A stretch of 63,318 bases of DNA from the NCBI GenBank assembly GCA_964531645.1, contig CAZHEF010000011.1, positions 1-63,318 of the forward strand, given 5' to 3'. The number at the start of each line of letters is the position of its first letter. Position 1 is the stretch's first letter. The notes below the pieces were generated by a model. The model ran no database searches and had not been told where the DNA came from. It was given only the letters and a program-made list of their open reading frames with translations. Both the position numbers and the translations under genes were made by a program. This document shows positions 17,933-27,327 of this stretch, piece after piece. The DNA comes from JBBIMS01 sp964531645. Its GTDB lineage: Bacteria > Acidobacteriota > Aminicenantia > JBFLYD01 > JBBIMS01.

Positions 17933-18152
17933 ATTACCTCCTTAAAAATTTTTTTTAACCCATAGCCCTTTGCCAACACAGAATTAAAAATTCTTACTTT
18001 TTTATTCTCCACCCCCTTTCTTAAAAGTTTAAATTTAAGAGGCAAAAATTGAAGGATATTTTTTTCATTCATACTCATAAAATTTACATCAAATTTCATG
18101 CCAGAATTGGATCCTTTATTCATTCGGGTTTAAAGGAACTAAAGAACGAAAA

Positions 18153-18190
18153 ATATTCAAATTTTTGAATATTGTTCAATTTTTTGAACA
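18153..18190. repeat. Two abutting perfect palindromes between GWxTD gene and TonB receptor gene
   Basis: ATATTCAAA-TT-TTTGAATAT occupies 18153-18172 and TGTTCAA-TTTT-TTGAACA occupies 18173-18190. The second ends exactly at the GWxTD stop (18191). On the minus strand the first is followed by TTTT, so the pair could act as an A+T-rich transcription stop or RNA stabiliser. Their half-sites are similar (TTCAA…TTGAA), so a dimeric regulator binding two adjacent operators is equally possible. Confidence 0.7.
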
Positions 18191-19861
18191 TCAGATAATC
18201 TTAAAAGGAATGATTTTCTCAAACTTTTTACCTGACCCACCTTCTGTTGCTTTAACCCTGAGAACATATTCCCCTTTTTCGAAATTTGCAACAGGCATTT
18301 TTGCCCCATTATTTATTGGATTTAAATCTTTTGCCTCAAATATTTGAGGTTCACCCGCCATTGCTATTTTCTTTCCATCCTTTTCTATTATGTTTTCAAT
18401 CTTTATCTTAGAACCTACGGATTCAGGGTATATCTGATAGAAGAAAATAAGCTCACCATTTCTCCTCACAAGATTTTTTACACTGGGAACGACAAACAAA
18501 TTTTGAAATACAAAGGGGGCTTCGTTTTCTCTCAAGTTTATTTTTTCAGGAATTTTAAGTTTTGGAACAGTCTTCAGGGCATCAAGCTTAGTCACATTTA
18601 TTTTCTCCTCCTTTCGCTCCACTCTTTTTACTGACTCAGCAATTAAAATATCGCTAAGCAAATCTCCTTTCTCTATTGGAGGTAGTTTTAAAAGTTCTTC
18701 AGAATACCCCACAGAACTTGAATTCCCATCCATTAAAATTATTTTAAGAAGATAGTCGCCCGATGGAAGGGATATTGAATGATGATACTGATAGGTCTGC
18801 CCTTTCAGTTGCTTGTAAGTATTTTCAGAGAGATTCATTTCCAATCTGTCCGAACCCTCGTATACAGAATTTCCACCCTTCAAGATGCTGATGTAGAAAT
18901 TTAATTCGTTAGTATATTTATTTTCTTTTCTTGTGAAGGAAAGCTGGCTAAGTTCTACCTGAATGGCAATTGGAATATAATATTCTTCTTTTTCTGATCT
19001 GAAAACAGGCTTTATAAAATCAAATTTTATTGTTGAAAGAGAATCCTTTGTGAAAACGACCCCCTTCAACTTTCTTAAGCGATTAGCCCTTTCAATTTCT
19101 TCAAGGATTTCCCCCCTTGACCTTGTAAGTTCTGAAAATAAAGACAGTTGCCCAAGAATAGAGTCTCCGGTTCCTATAACTTTATCTTGAGAAATTTTTT
19201 GAGCCTCGAGGTCTGAAATATTCCTGGGAACTCCCTCCTTCGGTCTCGGGTCATCATTGTATCCCACAAATCTTGCATCTGTAGAAATATTTCTTAAAGC
19301 ATTAGCAAGAGATGGGGAAGTAGTTAATTTGTAGGCTCCTGAATTATAATAATTTACAAAAATAAACTCAATGTTTTGACTTCTTGTTTTTATTCCCGGT
19401 AAATAACGATATGTCCACACTTCAGAGGGGAACTCTGCAGTATCTGCTTTTGGACCAAAAAGAAATCCCCTCAATCCCCCAGGATTTGTTTGTATGAAAT
19501 CTGGCGGACCGAACATTATATAAATCCTCCCTCTATCCGTCCTCCATCCTGGCATTCCTTCAAAAAAGTTCTTATTCGCATATTCAATTCTTCTATAATG
19601 TTCCTCTCTGAACTCATTATACTCAGTTTCTGGTGTCGGATCTCTTCTTTTCCATAAGATTTTTATGAAGTTATCCCTTTCATCATCGGTTTTTAAACTT
19701 AGAAAAACCTCCCTCTCCTGGGATGAAATTATGTAAACAACCTCTTCATTAAGCCATTTAAGATATTTTTGTGGAATCTCTTCCCTGTTCTCTTTGGAAT
19801 TCAGAATCAAGAAAATACTAAAAAATAAAAAAAGAAAAAGGATAAATCCAGCTTTTTTCAT
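18191..19861 (-). CDS. GWxTD domain-containing protein
   Basis: The start is fixed by GAGGGAGGG ahead of the ATG at 19861; an in-frame ATG 27 bp upstream lacks one. The 556-residue product has a signal peptide or anchor (about residues 1-22), then the GWxTD region: F-I-K-I-L-W-K-R-R-D-P-T-P near 65, and GWRTDRGRIYIMFGPPD near 105. Two or three beta-rich segments follow. GWxTD proteins are widespread in Aminicenantes, Acidobacteriota and relatives, and have no established function; they often sit with TPR proteins and surface receptors, as here. Most likely periplasmic or outer-membrane-associated. Confidence 0.88.
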   Translation of the reverse strand: MKKAGFILFLFLFFSIFLILNSKENREEIPQKYLKWLNEEVVYIISSQEREVFLSLKTDDERDNFIKILWKRRDPTPETEYNEFREEHYRRIEYANKNFFEGMPGWRTDRGRIYIMFGPPDFIQTNPGGLRGFLFGPKADTAEFPSEVWTYRYLPGIKTRSQNIEFIFVNYYNSGAYKLTTSPSLANALRNISTDARFVGYNDDPRPKEGVPRNISDLEAQKISQDKVIGTGDSILGQLSLFSELTRSRGEILEEIERANRLRKLKGVVFTKDSLSTIKFDFIKPVFRSEKEEYYIPIAIQVELSQLSFTRKENKYTNELNFYISILKGGNSVYEGSDRLEMNLSENTYKQLKGQTYQYHHSISLPSGDYLLKIILMDGNSSSVGYSEELLKLPPIEKGDLLSDILIAESVKRVERKEEKINVTKLDALKTVPKLKIPEKINLRENEAPFVFQNLFVVPSVKNLVRRNGELIFFYQIYPESVGSKIKIENIIEKDGKKIAMAGEPQIFEAKDLNPINNGAKMPVANFEKGEYVLRVKATEGGSGKKFEKIIPFKII

Positions 19862-19963
19862 TATTCCCTCCCTCAATTGAAAAAACAAAATATCTCATAC
19901 TATAATCTTATGAAATTAAAAGAGTGAAAGTCAATTTCTTGAAAATTTTTGACCTTGGTTAAC

Positions 19964-19992
19964 TTGACGGACATAAATTTTTAATGTATTAA
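19964..19992 (+). promoter_or_regulatory. Candidate promoter of the receiver-GGDEF gene
   Basis: TTGACG at 19964-19969, 17-bp spacer, TATTAA at 19987-19992. The ATG is at 20009, so the transcript would have a leader of only about 10 bases, with AAGG as the sole Shine-Dalgarno. Confidence 0.5.
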
Positions 19993-20008
19993 AAAAAGTA
20001 AGGTCAAA

Positions 20009-20884
20009 ATGGTTGAGAACGCAACAACAAAAATTCTTGTAGTAGATGATGAAAAAGATGTTAGGGACCTTCTTTATGAAGTTCTTTCAGCAGAAGGATT
20101 CGAGGTTTCAACTGCAAATGATGGAGTGGATGCCTTCGAACTTTTCAAGAAGGAGAATTTTCCAATAGTTATTACCGATATTAGAATGGCAAAAATGGAT
20201 GGGATTGCTCTTCTTAAGAAGATAAAAGAACTTTTTCCGTTAACAACTGTGATAATTATCACGGCTTATCCATCTATTGAATCGGTAAAAGAAGCAATTT
20301 TTGCTGGTGCCTATGACTACATCGCAAAACCCTTTGATGTGGATGCAATTAAAATAGTTGTTCAAAGAGCTGTTGAAAGGCAGCATCTTATCGAGGAGGC
20401 AAAGCAGAAAGAGTTTTACAAAGATTTATCCATAAGGGATGGGCTGACAGGGCTTTTTAATTACAGATATTTTAAAGAAATGCTTCAGAGGGAAATAGAA
20501 AAGAGTAAAAGATACGGTCATCCTTTTTCCTTAATAATGTTTGACATAGATGATTTTAAAAAGTTTAATGATAAATTTGGGCATCTTGAAGGAGACATGA
20601 TTTTAAGGAAATTTTCCCATTTAATATCAGACTCTGTAAGGAAAATTGATTTGGTTTTCCGTTATGGAGGAGAGGAATTTTTTGTCCTGTTGCCCGAGCT
20701 TCCTAAGGATAGGGCAAAGAATGTAGCTGAGAGATTGGAAAAACTTGTGAGGGAAAATCTACCCATTACAGTGAGTGTCGGGATTTCAGAGTTTCCAGAA
20801 GATGGCAAAGATGTTGAAACACTCATTAAAAAAGCTGACCTCGATATGTTTGAAAATAAGAAAATGTCGAAAAGTAAGAGCTGA
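20009..20884 (+). CDS. Response regulator with receiver and GGDEF (diguanylate cyclase) domains
   Basis: The 291-residue protein has a CheY-like receiver (residues about 8-122: V-V-D-D-E acidic pair, phospho-acceptor Asp 57 in I-T-D-I-R-M, A-K-P-F lysine near 107). A short linker helix leads to a GGDEF domain (about 140-285) with the active-site motif GGEEF near residue 220. The inhibitory I-site RxxD is present as R-K-I-D exactly five residues before it. So it should make c-di-GMP with product inhibition, in response to an unknown sensor kinase. No kinase gene is adjacent. The relation is like PleD/WspR. Confidence 0.92.
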   Translation: MVENATTKILVVDDEKDVRDLLYEVLSAEGFEVSTANDGVDAFELFKKENFPIVITDIRMAKMDGIALLKKIKELFPLTTVIIITAYPSIESVKEAIFAGAYDYIAKPFDVDAIKIVVQRAVERQHLIEEAKQKEFYKDLSIRDGLTGLFNYRYFKEMLQREIEKSKRYGHPFSLIMFDIDDFKKFNDKFGHLEGDMILRKFSHLISDSVRKIDLVFRYGGEEFFVLLPELPKDRAKNVAERLEKLVRENLPITVSVGISEFPEDGKDVETLIKKADLDMFENKKMSKSKS

Positions 20885-20911
20885 AAGCCAACAGCTCACA
20901 GCCTACAGGGT
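20881..20911. repeat. Dispersed AGCTCACAGCCTACAG-type repeat
   Basis: The stretch CTGAAAGCCAACAGCTCACA then GCCTACAGGG lies between the GGDEF gene and the radical-SAM gene. The same core, AGCTCACAGCCTACAG, recurs at 57733-57748 and, inverted, at 26585-26600. Confidence 0.6.
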
Positions 20912-20914
20912 ATT

Positions 20915-22396
20915 CTATGCTAAATTTTTTTTAAAGAATTTTTTTATTTTAATTTTAACAAAAACAAAGAACATTACTGTATATCTTAAAAAATCTGAAA
21001 ATGAACTGATGGTTTTGATTACATCAAGAATTTTTCTTATGTAGCTTTTCCCACCTTGTGCTTCTGTCCATCGAAAGATTAGTTCAGATATTTGAATCCA
21101 TGTTAGTTTATCTTTAAATAATGGAACATGCCCTTGAGCAGCGGGAAGAACAATAACCCTTCTGTCTCTTTTTTTTGTCCATGTAAAATCTTCCGGCAAA
21201 TTGCCGTGATCCTTAGCCCATTTCTCAAGGGGAGTTCCTGGATAGATGTGGAGAATAGAGGTTGAAATTTCACAATATTCTTTTAAATTCTCTATTATTT
21301 CAATTGTCTCTTTTGCTTCTTCCCATGTTTCAGTTGGATGGCTGAATATAAAAAAACAGTTGGCTTTAATTTCCAGCTCCTTGCACCATTCAACAGTATT
21401 TTTTAGGTGTTTCAAATCTATATTTTTTCCTATTATTTCCTTCCTTACTCTTTCAGAGCCTGCCTCAAGTCCAAAGGAGGCGTAATAAAGCCCTGCTTCT
21501 TTCATTTTCTTAAGAAGTTCTTTTTGCAGAATATCTATTCTTAACTCACATGTCCATTTTATATTTAAACCTCTTTTTATTATCCCATTACATATTGCTT
21601 CCACCCTCTCAGGATTATAGTTGAATGTATCGTCGTAGAACCATATTGCCCTTGCTCCATATTTATCCATACATAACTCAATTTCTTCAATTACTCTCTC
21701 AGGACTCATCCCTCTAACTGCTCTTCCCCAGTTGATTGGTGTAGCACAAAAGTTACAGTTAAAAGGGCAACCCCTTGATGTCATCAAGTTGCACGCTGGG
21801 AGTCTTCCTTCTCCTGGAACGTCCATAAAGAAATTATATTTTTCAAAAGGAATTAGATGACGGGCAGGGAAAGGAAGCTCATCAAGATTCTTTATGGAAG
21901 CTCTTGGAGGAGTGTGAATTATGTTACCATCCTCTCTAAATGATATCCCTGAAACTTTTTTTAAATAATCTCTTCCACCCTCCTTTATAGCCCTGGAGAG
22001 CTCAACCATTGTTTTTTCACCTTCTCCCCTCACAACAACATCAACATATGGTAAATTCTTCAGAGTGTCATCTGGAGCCATTGATACATGTGGACCCCCG
22101 AGAACCGTAATATCTGAAGGGAAAACTTTTTTAGCTCTCCTTGCAAGTTCAAAACTCTGGAATCTATTCTCAGTTGTAGTTGTTATTCCTACTATTTCAG
22201 GCTTTTTTTCAATAATTATTTTTTCAATATCTTTCCATTTAAGATTTAGAATCTCTGAAGGAATTATCTCCACATCAAAACCTTCCCTTTCAAGAACCGC
22301 TCCAATATACAAGAGTCCGAGGGGTGGCATAAGTGAGCCCTTTCTCCATCTCTCTGCAAAATATCCACCAGGAGGAACGAACAAAAGTACTTTCAT
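20915..22396 (-). CDS. B12-binding-domain radical SAM protein
   Basis: The 493-residue protein has an N-terminal cobalamin-binding Rossmann domain (residues 1 to about 165; V-L-F-V-P-P-G-G at the start, V-L-G-G-P-H-V-S near 97, V-V-V-R-G-E-G-E near 117). A radical SAM domain follows with the cluster motif C-P-F-N-C-N-F-C (C-x3-C-x2-C) near residue 208, preceded by S-R-G. This is the BchE/magnesium-protoporphyrin cyclase-like group, which includes lipid, hopanoid and ring-forming or methylating enzymes. The substrate is not evident and no biosynthetic partner is adjacent. A hydrophobic basic C-terminus could contact the membrane. Confidence 0.9.
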   Translation of the reverse strand: MKVLLFVPPGGYFAERWRKGSLMPPLGLLYIGAVLEREGFDVEIIPSEILNLKWKDIEKIIIEKKPEIVGITTTTENRFQSFELARRAKKVFPSDITVLGGPHVSMAPDDTLKNLPYVDVVVRGEGEKTMVELSRAIKEGGRDYLKKVSGISFREDGNIIHTPPRASIKNLDELPFPARHLIPFEKYNFFMDVPGEGRLPACNLMTSRGCPFNCNFCATPINWGRAVRGMSPERVIEEIELCMDKYGARAIWFYDDTFNYNPERVEAICNGIIKRGLNIKWTCELRIDILQKELLKKMKEAGLYYASFGLEAGSERVRKEIIGKNIDLKHLKNTVEWCKELEIKANCFFIFSHPTETWEEAKETIEIIENLKEYCEISTSILHIYPGTPLEKWAKDHGNLPEDFTWTKKRDRRVIVLPAAQGHVPLFKDKLTWIQISELIFRWTEAQGGKSYIRKILDVIKTISSFSDFLRYTVMFFVFVKIKIKKFFKKNLA

Positions 22397-22469
22397 GGAT
22401 TCAGTTCCATATTACTCTTTTAATTTTTTTTGCCTTTTCTGTCAAATTTGATAATTGAAAAGGAGCTTT

Positions 22470-24575
22470 TTATTTCTTTTTTTCAATCTTTATGAAGCCA
22501 GCACTTTCAAGAACTTTCAAATAATTTAAAACATCTTTTATTTCAAGAGGATAATATTCCACACTTACTGCATTTCTTATATCGAGAACACTCCTTTTAC
22601 CATCGATAAAATTCCTCACCTCGAATTCAGCTGGACCAAGATTATACTGGGGTATGTCCTTCTTATCCCTCAGAAACTCCCTAAATTCAAAAGAATTAAA
22701 GAAACCTTTCATCTTTTCTGTTCTAACAGGGATGAGTTTTGATGCTTCAAGTTCCTCTTTTGAGAGCTTAATATCAGCTGGTTTTATAGAATTTTTAGAA
22801 CATAAATAATTGTAGAACTCCTGCATTTCTGCAAGAAGATTCCTCTCTATTAGAGAAATCGAGTCAGTATGCTTTAAAAGAATCTTCAAAAGGCTTTGGT
22901 CTGAGCGGATGAAATAAGAGATAGATCTCAAAGTTTCCTTCTCTCTGATTGCTCCACGCGAAATTATATTCTTTGCTTCTTTGTAAGCTTTATGAATATT
23001 CTTCGGCTCAGAGTCTCTAAGAATCTGCCATGCTTTTATTTTGTCATCCCCTAATCTTTTCAATCCTTTGCTTAGAGATAAATTTATCATTTCACATATT
23101 TCATTTTCTCCCGCATTGGATAGAAAGATTGCGGAAGCAACCGAAAGAACCACCACTCTTTTCAGCTGTGTAGGGTCTGATTTATCAGGGGTGTCCCTGT
23201 CTGTGTGATACCACATGTCAGGCCAACAAATCAACATCACAGCAGGTATTTTTACACCACCGTCAACAAAAACAATATGGTCACTCCCGCCATCGTAGGA
23301 GTCAATTGCATAATAAAATGGGTCTCTTGTTCCTGTAGGAGCATAAATTGAAAGGGGAGGGGTCCTTTTGAGATTTATTCTGTTAACCTCTCCAATCCAT
23401 TCAACAAGAGATGCAACAACATCATTCAAATAACTTGGGAGAGAGTGGGGAGTCCTTTTAATTTGAAATATTGAATTGTTTTTAATCAGGGCTTCTCCAA
23501 CCATATCCTCATTAATGTTGGCATAAATTTTCTCTTTTATTTCAGGAAATTTTTCAAGAAAACTTGCAGTTCCAGAAATTTCTGGAACAAACAAAAATCT
23601 TATTGATCTTTTAAGTTTTATCTTTCCCGAATCTTTAAAGTTCTGTATAACTCTTGCAGTTTCCATAAGGGCAACGCACCCACTAGCGTTGTCATTTGCG
23701 CCCTGTTTTGCAAATCCTTCAAAAACATGGGCAGTGAATATAAGCTCTTCATCAGGTCTTTCATCTCCTTTAATAAGAGCGGTCACACACTCTTCTTTAT
23801 AGGGAACCATTTGAGTTTTACAGGAGGCTCTCAAAACAATTTTTTCATTTCTTTCAAGAATGTCTCTAAGCTCATTACCCATCCTGGTTGAAATCATAAA
23901 AGCAAATGTCTCTTTATCCTTTTCAGTAACTCTTATTGAATTCCATCCAACCTGGTCAAGGTCAAACTCAGGATGACTCGAAGAATATGCAACAATCCCT
24001 ATTGCTCCAAATTTTTCAACTCCAATTCTTCTTGCTAATTCAGGTGGACCATTCACAAGAATTATTTTATCTTTTACATCCTTCTCTTTGTAATAATTTT
24101 CATTGTTCCCAGGACCAACATAGATGAGTTCTGCCTCTCCTTCAAAAGAAATAGAACCCTGACATAATGTTGCGGGGATTTCCCTTAAATCTGTTAATTT
24201 TATTTTTTGAGGCTTTACCATCCAGAGTTCAGCAGAAATCGCATCCCAGGTTTTATCCTGACGGGAAAAGAAAGATTTCGGAAGCTCAACAATTGAAACA
24301 TCTTTTATTCCATACTCTTTCAATTTTTTCTCAATGAACTGTGTTTCAAAATATCCATTTTTATATTCTTCAAGCTCCCTGTTTCTGTTAACTCCTGTAA
24401 GAATAATTTCATTCTGGAAAGCCATTTCCCCCGATGATTCATTAATTATATCGCTCAAGAGCTCAAAAGGAAGAATTGTTTTTGGAATGTCAGAACGAGG
24501 GGGAACAGGTTGTTCTTGAGAAAAAACATAAAAAAATAATAAAAATGTTAAATTGATTAGCAAAAGCCTCTTCAT
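22470..24575 (-). CDS. Exported M28-like (DUF4910-type) peptidase with winged-helix tail
   Basis: The start is the ATG at 24575, 8 bp after AGGAGG; an upstream in-frame start would run into tadA. The 701-residue product has a signal peptide (1 to about 20), a PA-like inserted domain (about 120-270) and an M28-type hydrolase core: F-T-A-H-V-F, G-A-N-D-N-A-S-G, F-L-F-V-P-E-I-S-G-T, N-I-N-E-D-M-V-G, G-G-S-D-H and W-Y-H-T-D-R-D-T-P-D. A winged-helix-like C-terminus closes it (F-I-D-G-K-R-S-V-L-D-I-R). The zinc-ligand Glu pair of classic M28 (E-E) reads E-I, and the H-x-D motif reads H-V-F. Activity is likely an aminopeptidase variant but not certain. Confidence 0.82.
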   Translation of the reverse strand: MKRLLLINLTFLLFFYVFSQEQPVPPRSDIPKTILPFELLSDIINESSGEMAFQNEIILTGVNRNRELEEYKNGYFETQFIEKKLKEYGIKDVSIVELPKSFFSRQDKTWDAISAELWMVKPQKIKLTDLREIPATLCQGSISFEGEAELIYVGPGNNENYYKEKDVKDKIILVNGPPELARRIGVEKFGAIGIVAYSSSHPEFDLDQVGWNSIRVTEKDKETFAFMISTRMGNELRDILERNEKIVLRASCKTQMVPYKEECVTALIKGDERPDEELIFTAHVFEGFAKQGANDNASGCVALMETARVIQNFKDSGKIKLKRSIRFLFVPEISGTASFLEKFPEIKEKIYANINEDMVGEALIKNNSIFQIKRTPHSLPSYLNDVVASLVEWIGEVNRINLKRTPPLSIYAPTGTRDPFYYAIDSYDGGSDHIVFVDGGVKIPAVMLICWPDMWYHTDRDTPDKSDPTQLKRVVVLSVASAIFLSNAGENEICEMINLSLSKGLKRLGDDKIKAWQILRDSEPKNIHKAYKEAKNIISRGAIREKETLRSISYFIRSDQSLLKILLKHTDSISLIERNLLAEMQEFYNYLCSKNSIKPADIKLSKEELEASKLIPVRTEKMKGFFNSFEFREFLRDKKDIPQYNLGPAEFEVRNFIDGKRSVLDIRNAVSVEYYPLEIKDVLNYLKVLESAGFIKIEKKK

Positions 24576-25090
24576 TCCAAGCCTCCTAAAACTTTTACGC
24601 TGAGAAGTAAAAGAAGTTTTTATTAAAAAATTCCAGATGATATAATTAAATATGAATATCAATGATAACATTCAGTGGATGAAAATTGCAATTAAAGAGG
24701 CAAAAAAGGCTTATAAGAAAGGAGAAGTTCCTGTTGGAGCAGTAATTGTTATGAATGGGAAGTTAATTGCAAAGGCTCACAACTCGCCAATTTCTTCCAA
24801 TGACCCAACAGCCCACGCAGAGATTCTCGCACTGAGAAAAGCAAGCAAAAAGATTGGGAATTACAGGTTGGAGGATGCAACAATTTTTTCAACCCTTGAG
24901 CCATGTTTAATGTGTATTGGTGCAATGGTTCATGCAAGGGTAAAAAAGCTTGTTTATGGTGCATCAGACCCAAAAGGTGGATTTACAGTTTTTTCAATTG
25001 ATAATAAAAAAATCAATCATAGAATTATTATTGAGTCAGGTTTACTCTCAGAAGATTGTTCAGAAATATTGAGTAAATTTTTTAAAGAGA

Positions 25091-25183
<93 letters not shown>

Positions 25184-25226
25184 ATTTTTAACTTTGGAAT
25201 TTATTGAAAATTGAGTTAAGAAAACA

Positions 25227-26330
25227 ATGAGAATCTACTTTGCTGTTTTTTTGTTCTTAGTTCTTTCAATTTATTTCCTTATGCACTTCTATGTTTATAT
25301 AAGACTTGTTAGTGATTTCTCAATACCTTTCTTATTAAGGAGGACAATAATTGCTCTCTTTATTCTGGGAGCAATGTCTTTCATAGGTGGAGAGAGCCTT
25401 GCGCGTCAATTCTCCATTCGCTCAAATTTTCTTTTAATATTCGGTCTTGTTTGGCTCGGAGCAATATCCATAACCCTATCCTTTTTCTTATTTTCAGAAC
25501 TTTTCAGATTGATTTTTCCTTCCCATAAGACTTTAATCACATCCGTAAGTCTTTTTCTATCTTTTGTAGCAATTGTATTTTCCATTATCAATGCGTCAGC
25601 TCTTCCAAGGGTGAAGGAATTAAAATTAACCTATAAATCTCTTCCCTCTTCATTGAGAGGATTTAAGATTGTCCACCTTTCCGACCTTCATCTTGGAATG
25701 GTTTCCAAGGAGAAATGGCTTGAAAAAGTTGTTGAAAAGGTGAATTTTCTTGAGCCTGATCTTATCGTCATAACAGGAGACCTTATTGATAGTGATATTA
25801 AGGGTATAGAAAAGCTTTTAAACCCATTGAAAAACCTGAATTCTCGATATGGGGTCTTCTCTGTCCCTGGAAACCATGAGTTTTATGCAGGACTTGATAG
25901 ATTTTATGCACTTGCAGAAAAAACAGGTATTAAAATTTTAAGAAATGAAAAATTTGTATTGAATGAACATGTGGAAATTATAGGAATAGATGACGATACA
26001 AACAGAAGATTCGAAAGAGAAAATTATAATCCCCACGAATTATTCAAGAAAATAGAACCTCGAAAATTTACAATCTTTCTTTCCCACAAACCAAAATATT
26101 TTGAATCTGCAGTTTCTTCCGGAGCCGATTTGCAACTTTCTGGTCATACCCATGCAGGTCAGATTCCTCCAATGGATTTAATAATTTTCCTCACTTTTAA
26201 ATATCCCTATGGACTTTATAATTTGAGGGATTCATTTCTTTACACGACTTCTGGAACAGGTGTATGGGGTCCACCCATGAGGCTCTTTTCTTCCTCTGAG
26301 ATTGTAAAAATTGTGCTGGAAAGTTATTAG
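25227..26330 (+). CDS. Membrane-anchored metallophosphoesterase (YkuE-like)
   Basis: The 367-residue protein has four hydrophobic segments in the first 125 residues and then a calcineurin-like phosphoesterase domain. Metal-ligand motifs are H-L-S-D-L-H-L-G near 152, V-I-T-G-D-L-I-D near 185, V-P-G-N-H-E-F near 217, L-S-H-K-P near 285 and L-S-G-H-T-H-A-G-Q near 305. This is the YkuE/YaeI-type family, whose members act on lipid or phosphoester substrates at the membrane. The actual substrate is unknown. It follows the tRNA-Ser gene on the same strand. Confidence 0.9.
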   Translation: MRIYFAVFLFLVLSIYFLMHFYVYIRLVSDFSIPFLLRRTIIALFILGAMSFIGGESLARQFSIRSNFLLIFGLVWLGAISITLSFFLFSELFRLIFPSHKTLITSVSLFLSFVAIVFSIINASALPRVKELKLTYKSLPSSLRGFKIVHLSDLHLGMVSKEKWLEKVVEKVNFLEPDLIVITGDLIDSDIKGIEKLLNPLKNLNSRYGVFSVPGNHEFYAGLDRFYALAEKTGIKILRNEKFVLNEHVEIIGIDDDTNRRFERENYNPHELFKKIEPRKFTIFLSHKPKYFESAVSSGADLQLSGHTHAGQIPPMDLIIFLTFKYPYGLYNLRDSFLYTTSGTGVWGPPMRLFSSSEIVKIVLESY

Positions 26331-26777
26331 AAAAGGCAAAACAAGCGTGAAAAGCAGGACTGGTAAGACTTTCAAGACGAGTTCAGGAGCTGGCTCGTAG
26401 CTCATTGCCATTTAGCCATTTGGCTGTTTAGCAGAATGGAGCGAGAAAAGCGAGACGAGCGAGAAAAGTCCGAAGGTTTTGCGTGGAGTCTAAAGCCTGT
26501 AGCCCTTGTGCCTCTGTTCCTTTGTCCCTTTCTGATTCAGATTGAAAAAAGTGTCGAGAAGAGAGGTTCTCGCTGATTGCTATCAGCTGTAGGCTGTGAG
26601 CTTGAAGCATTAGTTATTGAAATTTGGTTATTGGTTATTCAAGATCTTCTGGTCTCAGTTTGTCGATTATTTCTTTATCTTCTTAAGAAGACCTATTAAA
26701 ATTCAGGAAACTTCAGGGACCAAAAAGTTGACTTTATCCCCAAATTAATATAAGGATTATAATTACGGAGTTTTAAA
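26331..26777. other. 447-bp intergenic region with repeats and hairpins
   Basis: No gene is visible. The left part (26331-26610) is more G+C-rich than its surroundings and repetitive: GAGCGAGAAAAGCGAGACGAGCGAGAAAAG-like units (26439-26467), CATTTAGCCATTTGGCTGTTTAGC, and two consecutive perfect hairpins, CGAGAA-GAGAGG-TTCTCG (26555-26572) and GCTGAT-TGCT-ATCAGC (26572-26587). The last runs into the inverted dispersed repeat CTGTAGGCTGTGAGCT. The right part holds a possible pyr promoter (TTGACT at 26728-26733, TAAGGA 17 bp on) too close to pyrR to leave room for an attenuator. Confidence 0.5.
26572..26604. repeat. Dispersed AGCT-type repeat, inverted copy with hairpin
   Basis: GCTGAT-TGCT-ATCAGC hairpin followed by TGTAGGCTGTGAGCT, the reverse complement of the repeat core at 20892-20907 and 57733-57748. 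Confidence 0.6.
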
Positions 26778-27326
26778 ATGAAGGAAAAGATAAAAGCAAA
26801 AATTATGGATAACAAAAAAATTCAAAGAGCATTGAACAGATTGGCAATGGAAATTATTGAGAGGAACAGAGATCTTGGGAACATTGTTATAATAGGGATC
26901 AGAACAAGAGGAGTTCATCTTGCTTATCGTCTTGCTAAAATAATGAAGGATCTTGAAGGTGTTGATATTCCAGTGGGGATTCTTGACATAACTCTTTACA
27001 GAGATGACCTCTCTCTCCTTGGACCTCAACCAATAGTGAAGAAGACAGAGGTAAATTTTTCCGTTGATGAAAAAGATATTGTTCTTGTGGATGATGTTCT
27101 TTTTACAGGAAGAACTGTTAGAGCTGCAATGGACTGCATAATTGACCTTGGAAGGCCTAAAACTATTCAACTTGCTGTTCTCATTGACAGGGGCCACAGA
27201 GAACTTCCAATAAGAGCTGATTATGTTGGCAAAATACTTCCCACTTCAAGAAGGGAACTTGTGAATGTTATGCTTAAAGAAGAAGATGGGTTAGATCAAG
27301 TATTAATAACCGAACCCATGGAGTAA
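26778..27326 (+). CDS. pyrR: PyrR, bifunctional pyr regulator/uracil phosphoribosyltransferase
   Basis: The 182-residue protein has the PRPP-binding motif V-L-V-D-D-V-L-F-T-G-R-T (about 106-117), the N-terminal helix with I-Q-R-A-L-N-R-L-A-M-E-I, and the C-terminal R-A-D-Y-V-G-K-I-L-P-T segment, all PyrR features. PyrR attenuates pyr mRNA in Firmicutes when UMP is high and has uracil phosphoribosyltransferase activity. Here it heads the pyrimidine operon, but no PyrR-binding anti-antiterminator is visible upstream, so it may act mainly in salvage or by a different RNA site. The GGAG at 26766-26769 serves as ribosome binding site. Confidence 0.95.
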   Translation: MKEKIKAKIMDNKKIQRALNRLAMEIIERNRDLGNIVIIGIRTRGVHLAYRLAKIMKDLEGVDIPVGILDITLYRDDLSLLGPQPIVKKTEVNFSVDEKDIVLVDDVLFTGRTVRAAMDCIIDLGRPKTIQLAVLIDRGHRELPIRADYVGKILPTSRRELVNVMLKEEDGLDQVLITEPME

Positions 27327-27327
27327 A

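Noticed and set aside
17929..18123. A 64-codon frame in the leader of the Oar-like receptor gene
   Set aside because: It overlaps the receptor start and contains the receptor's AAGGAGG within its end. The composition looks non-coding and no family pattern is visible.
26331..26620. SRP RNA (ffs) or another structured RNA near tadA/tRNA-Ser
   Set aside because: The more G+C-rich interval does not show the SRP GGAA tetraloop helix; it consists of short repeats and small hairpins.
26605..26777. PyrR-binding attenuator before pyrR
   Set aside because: No conserved PyrR-binding loop or antiterminator/terminator pair is visible, and the likely promoter is too near the start codon.
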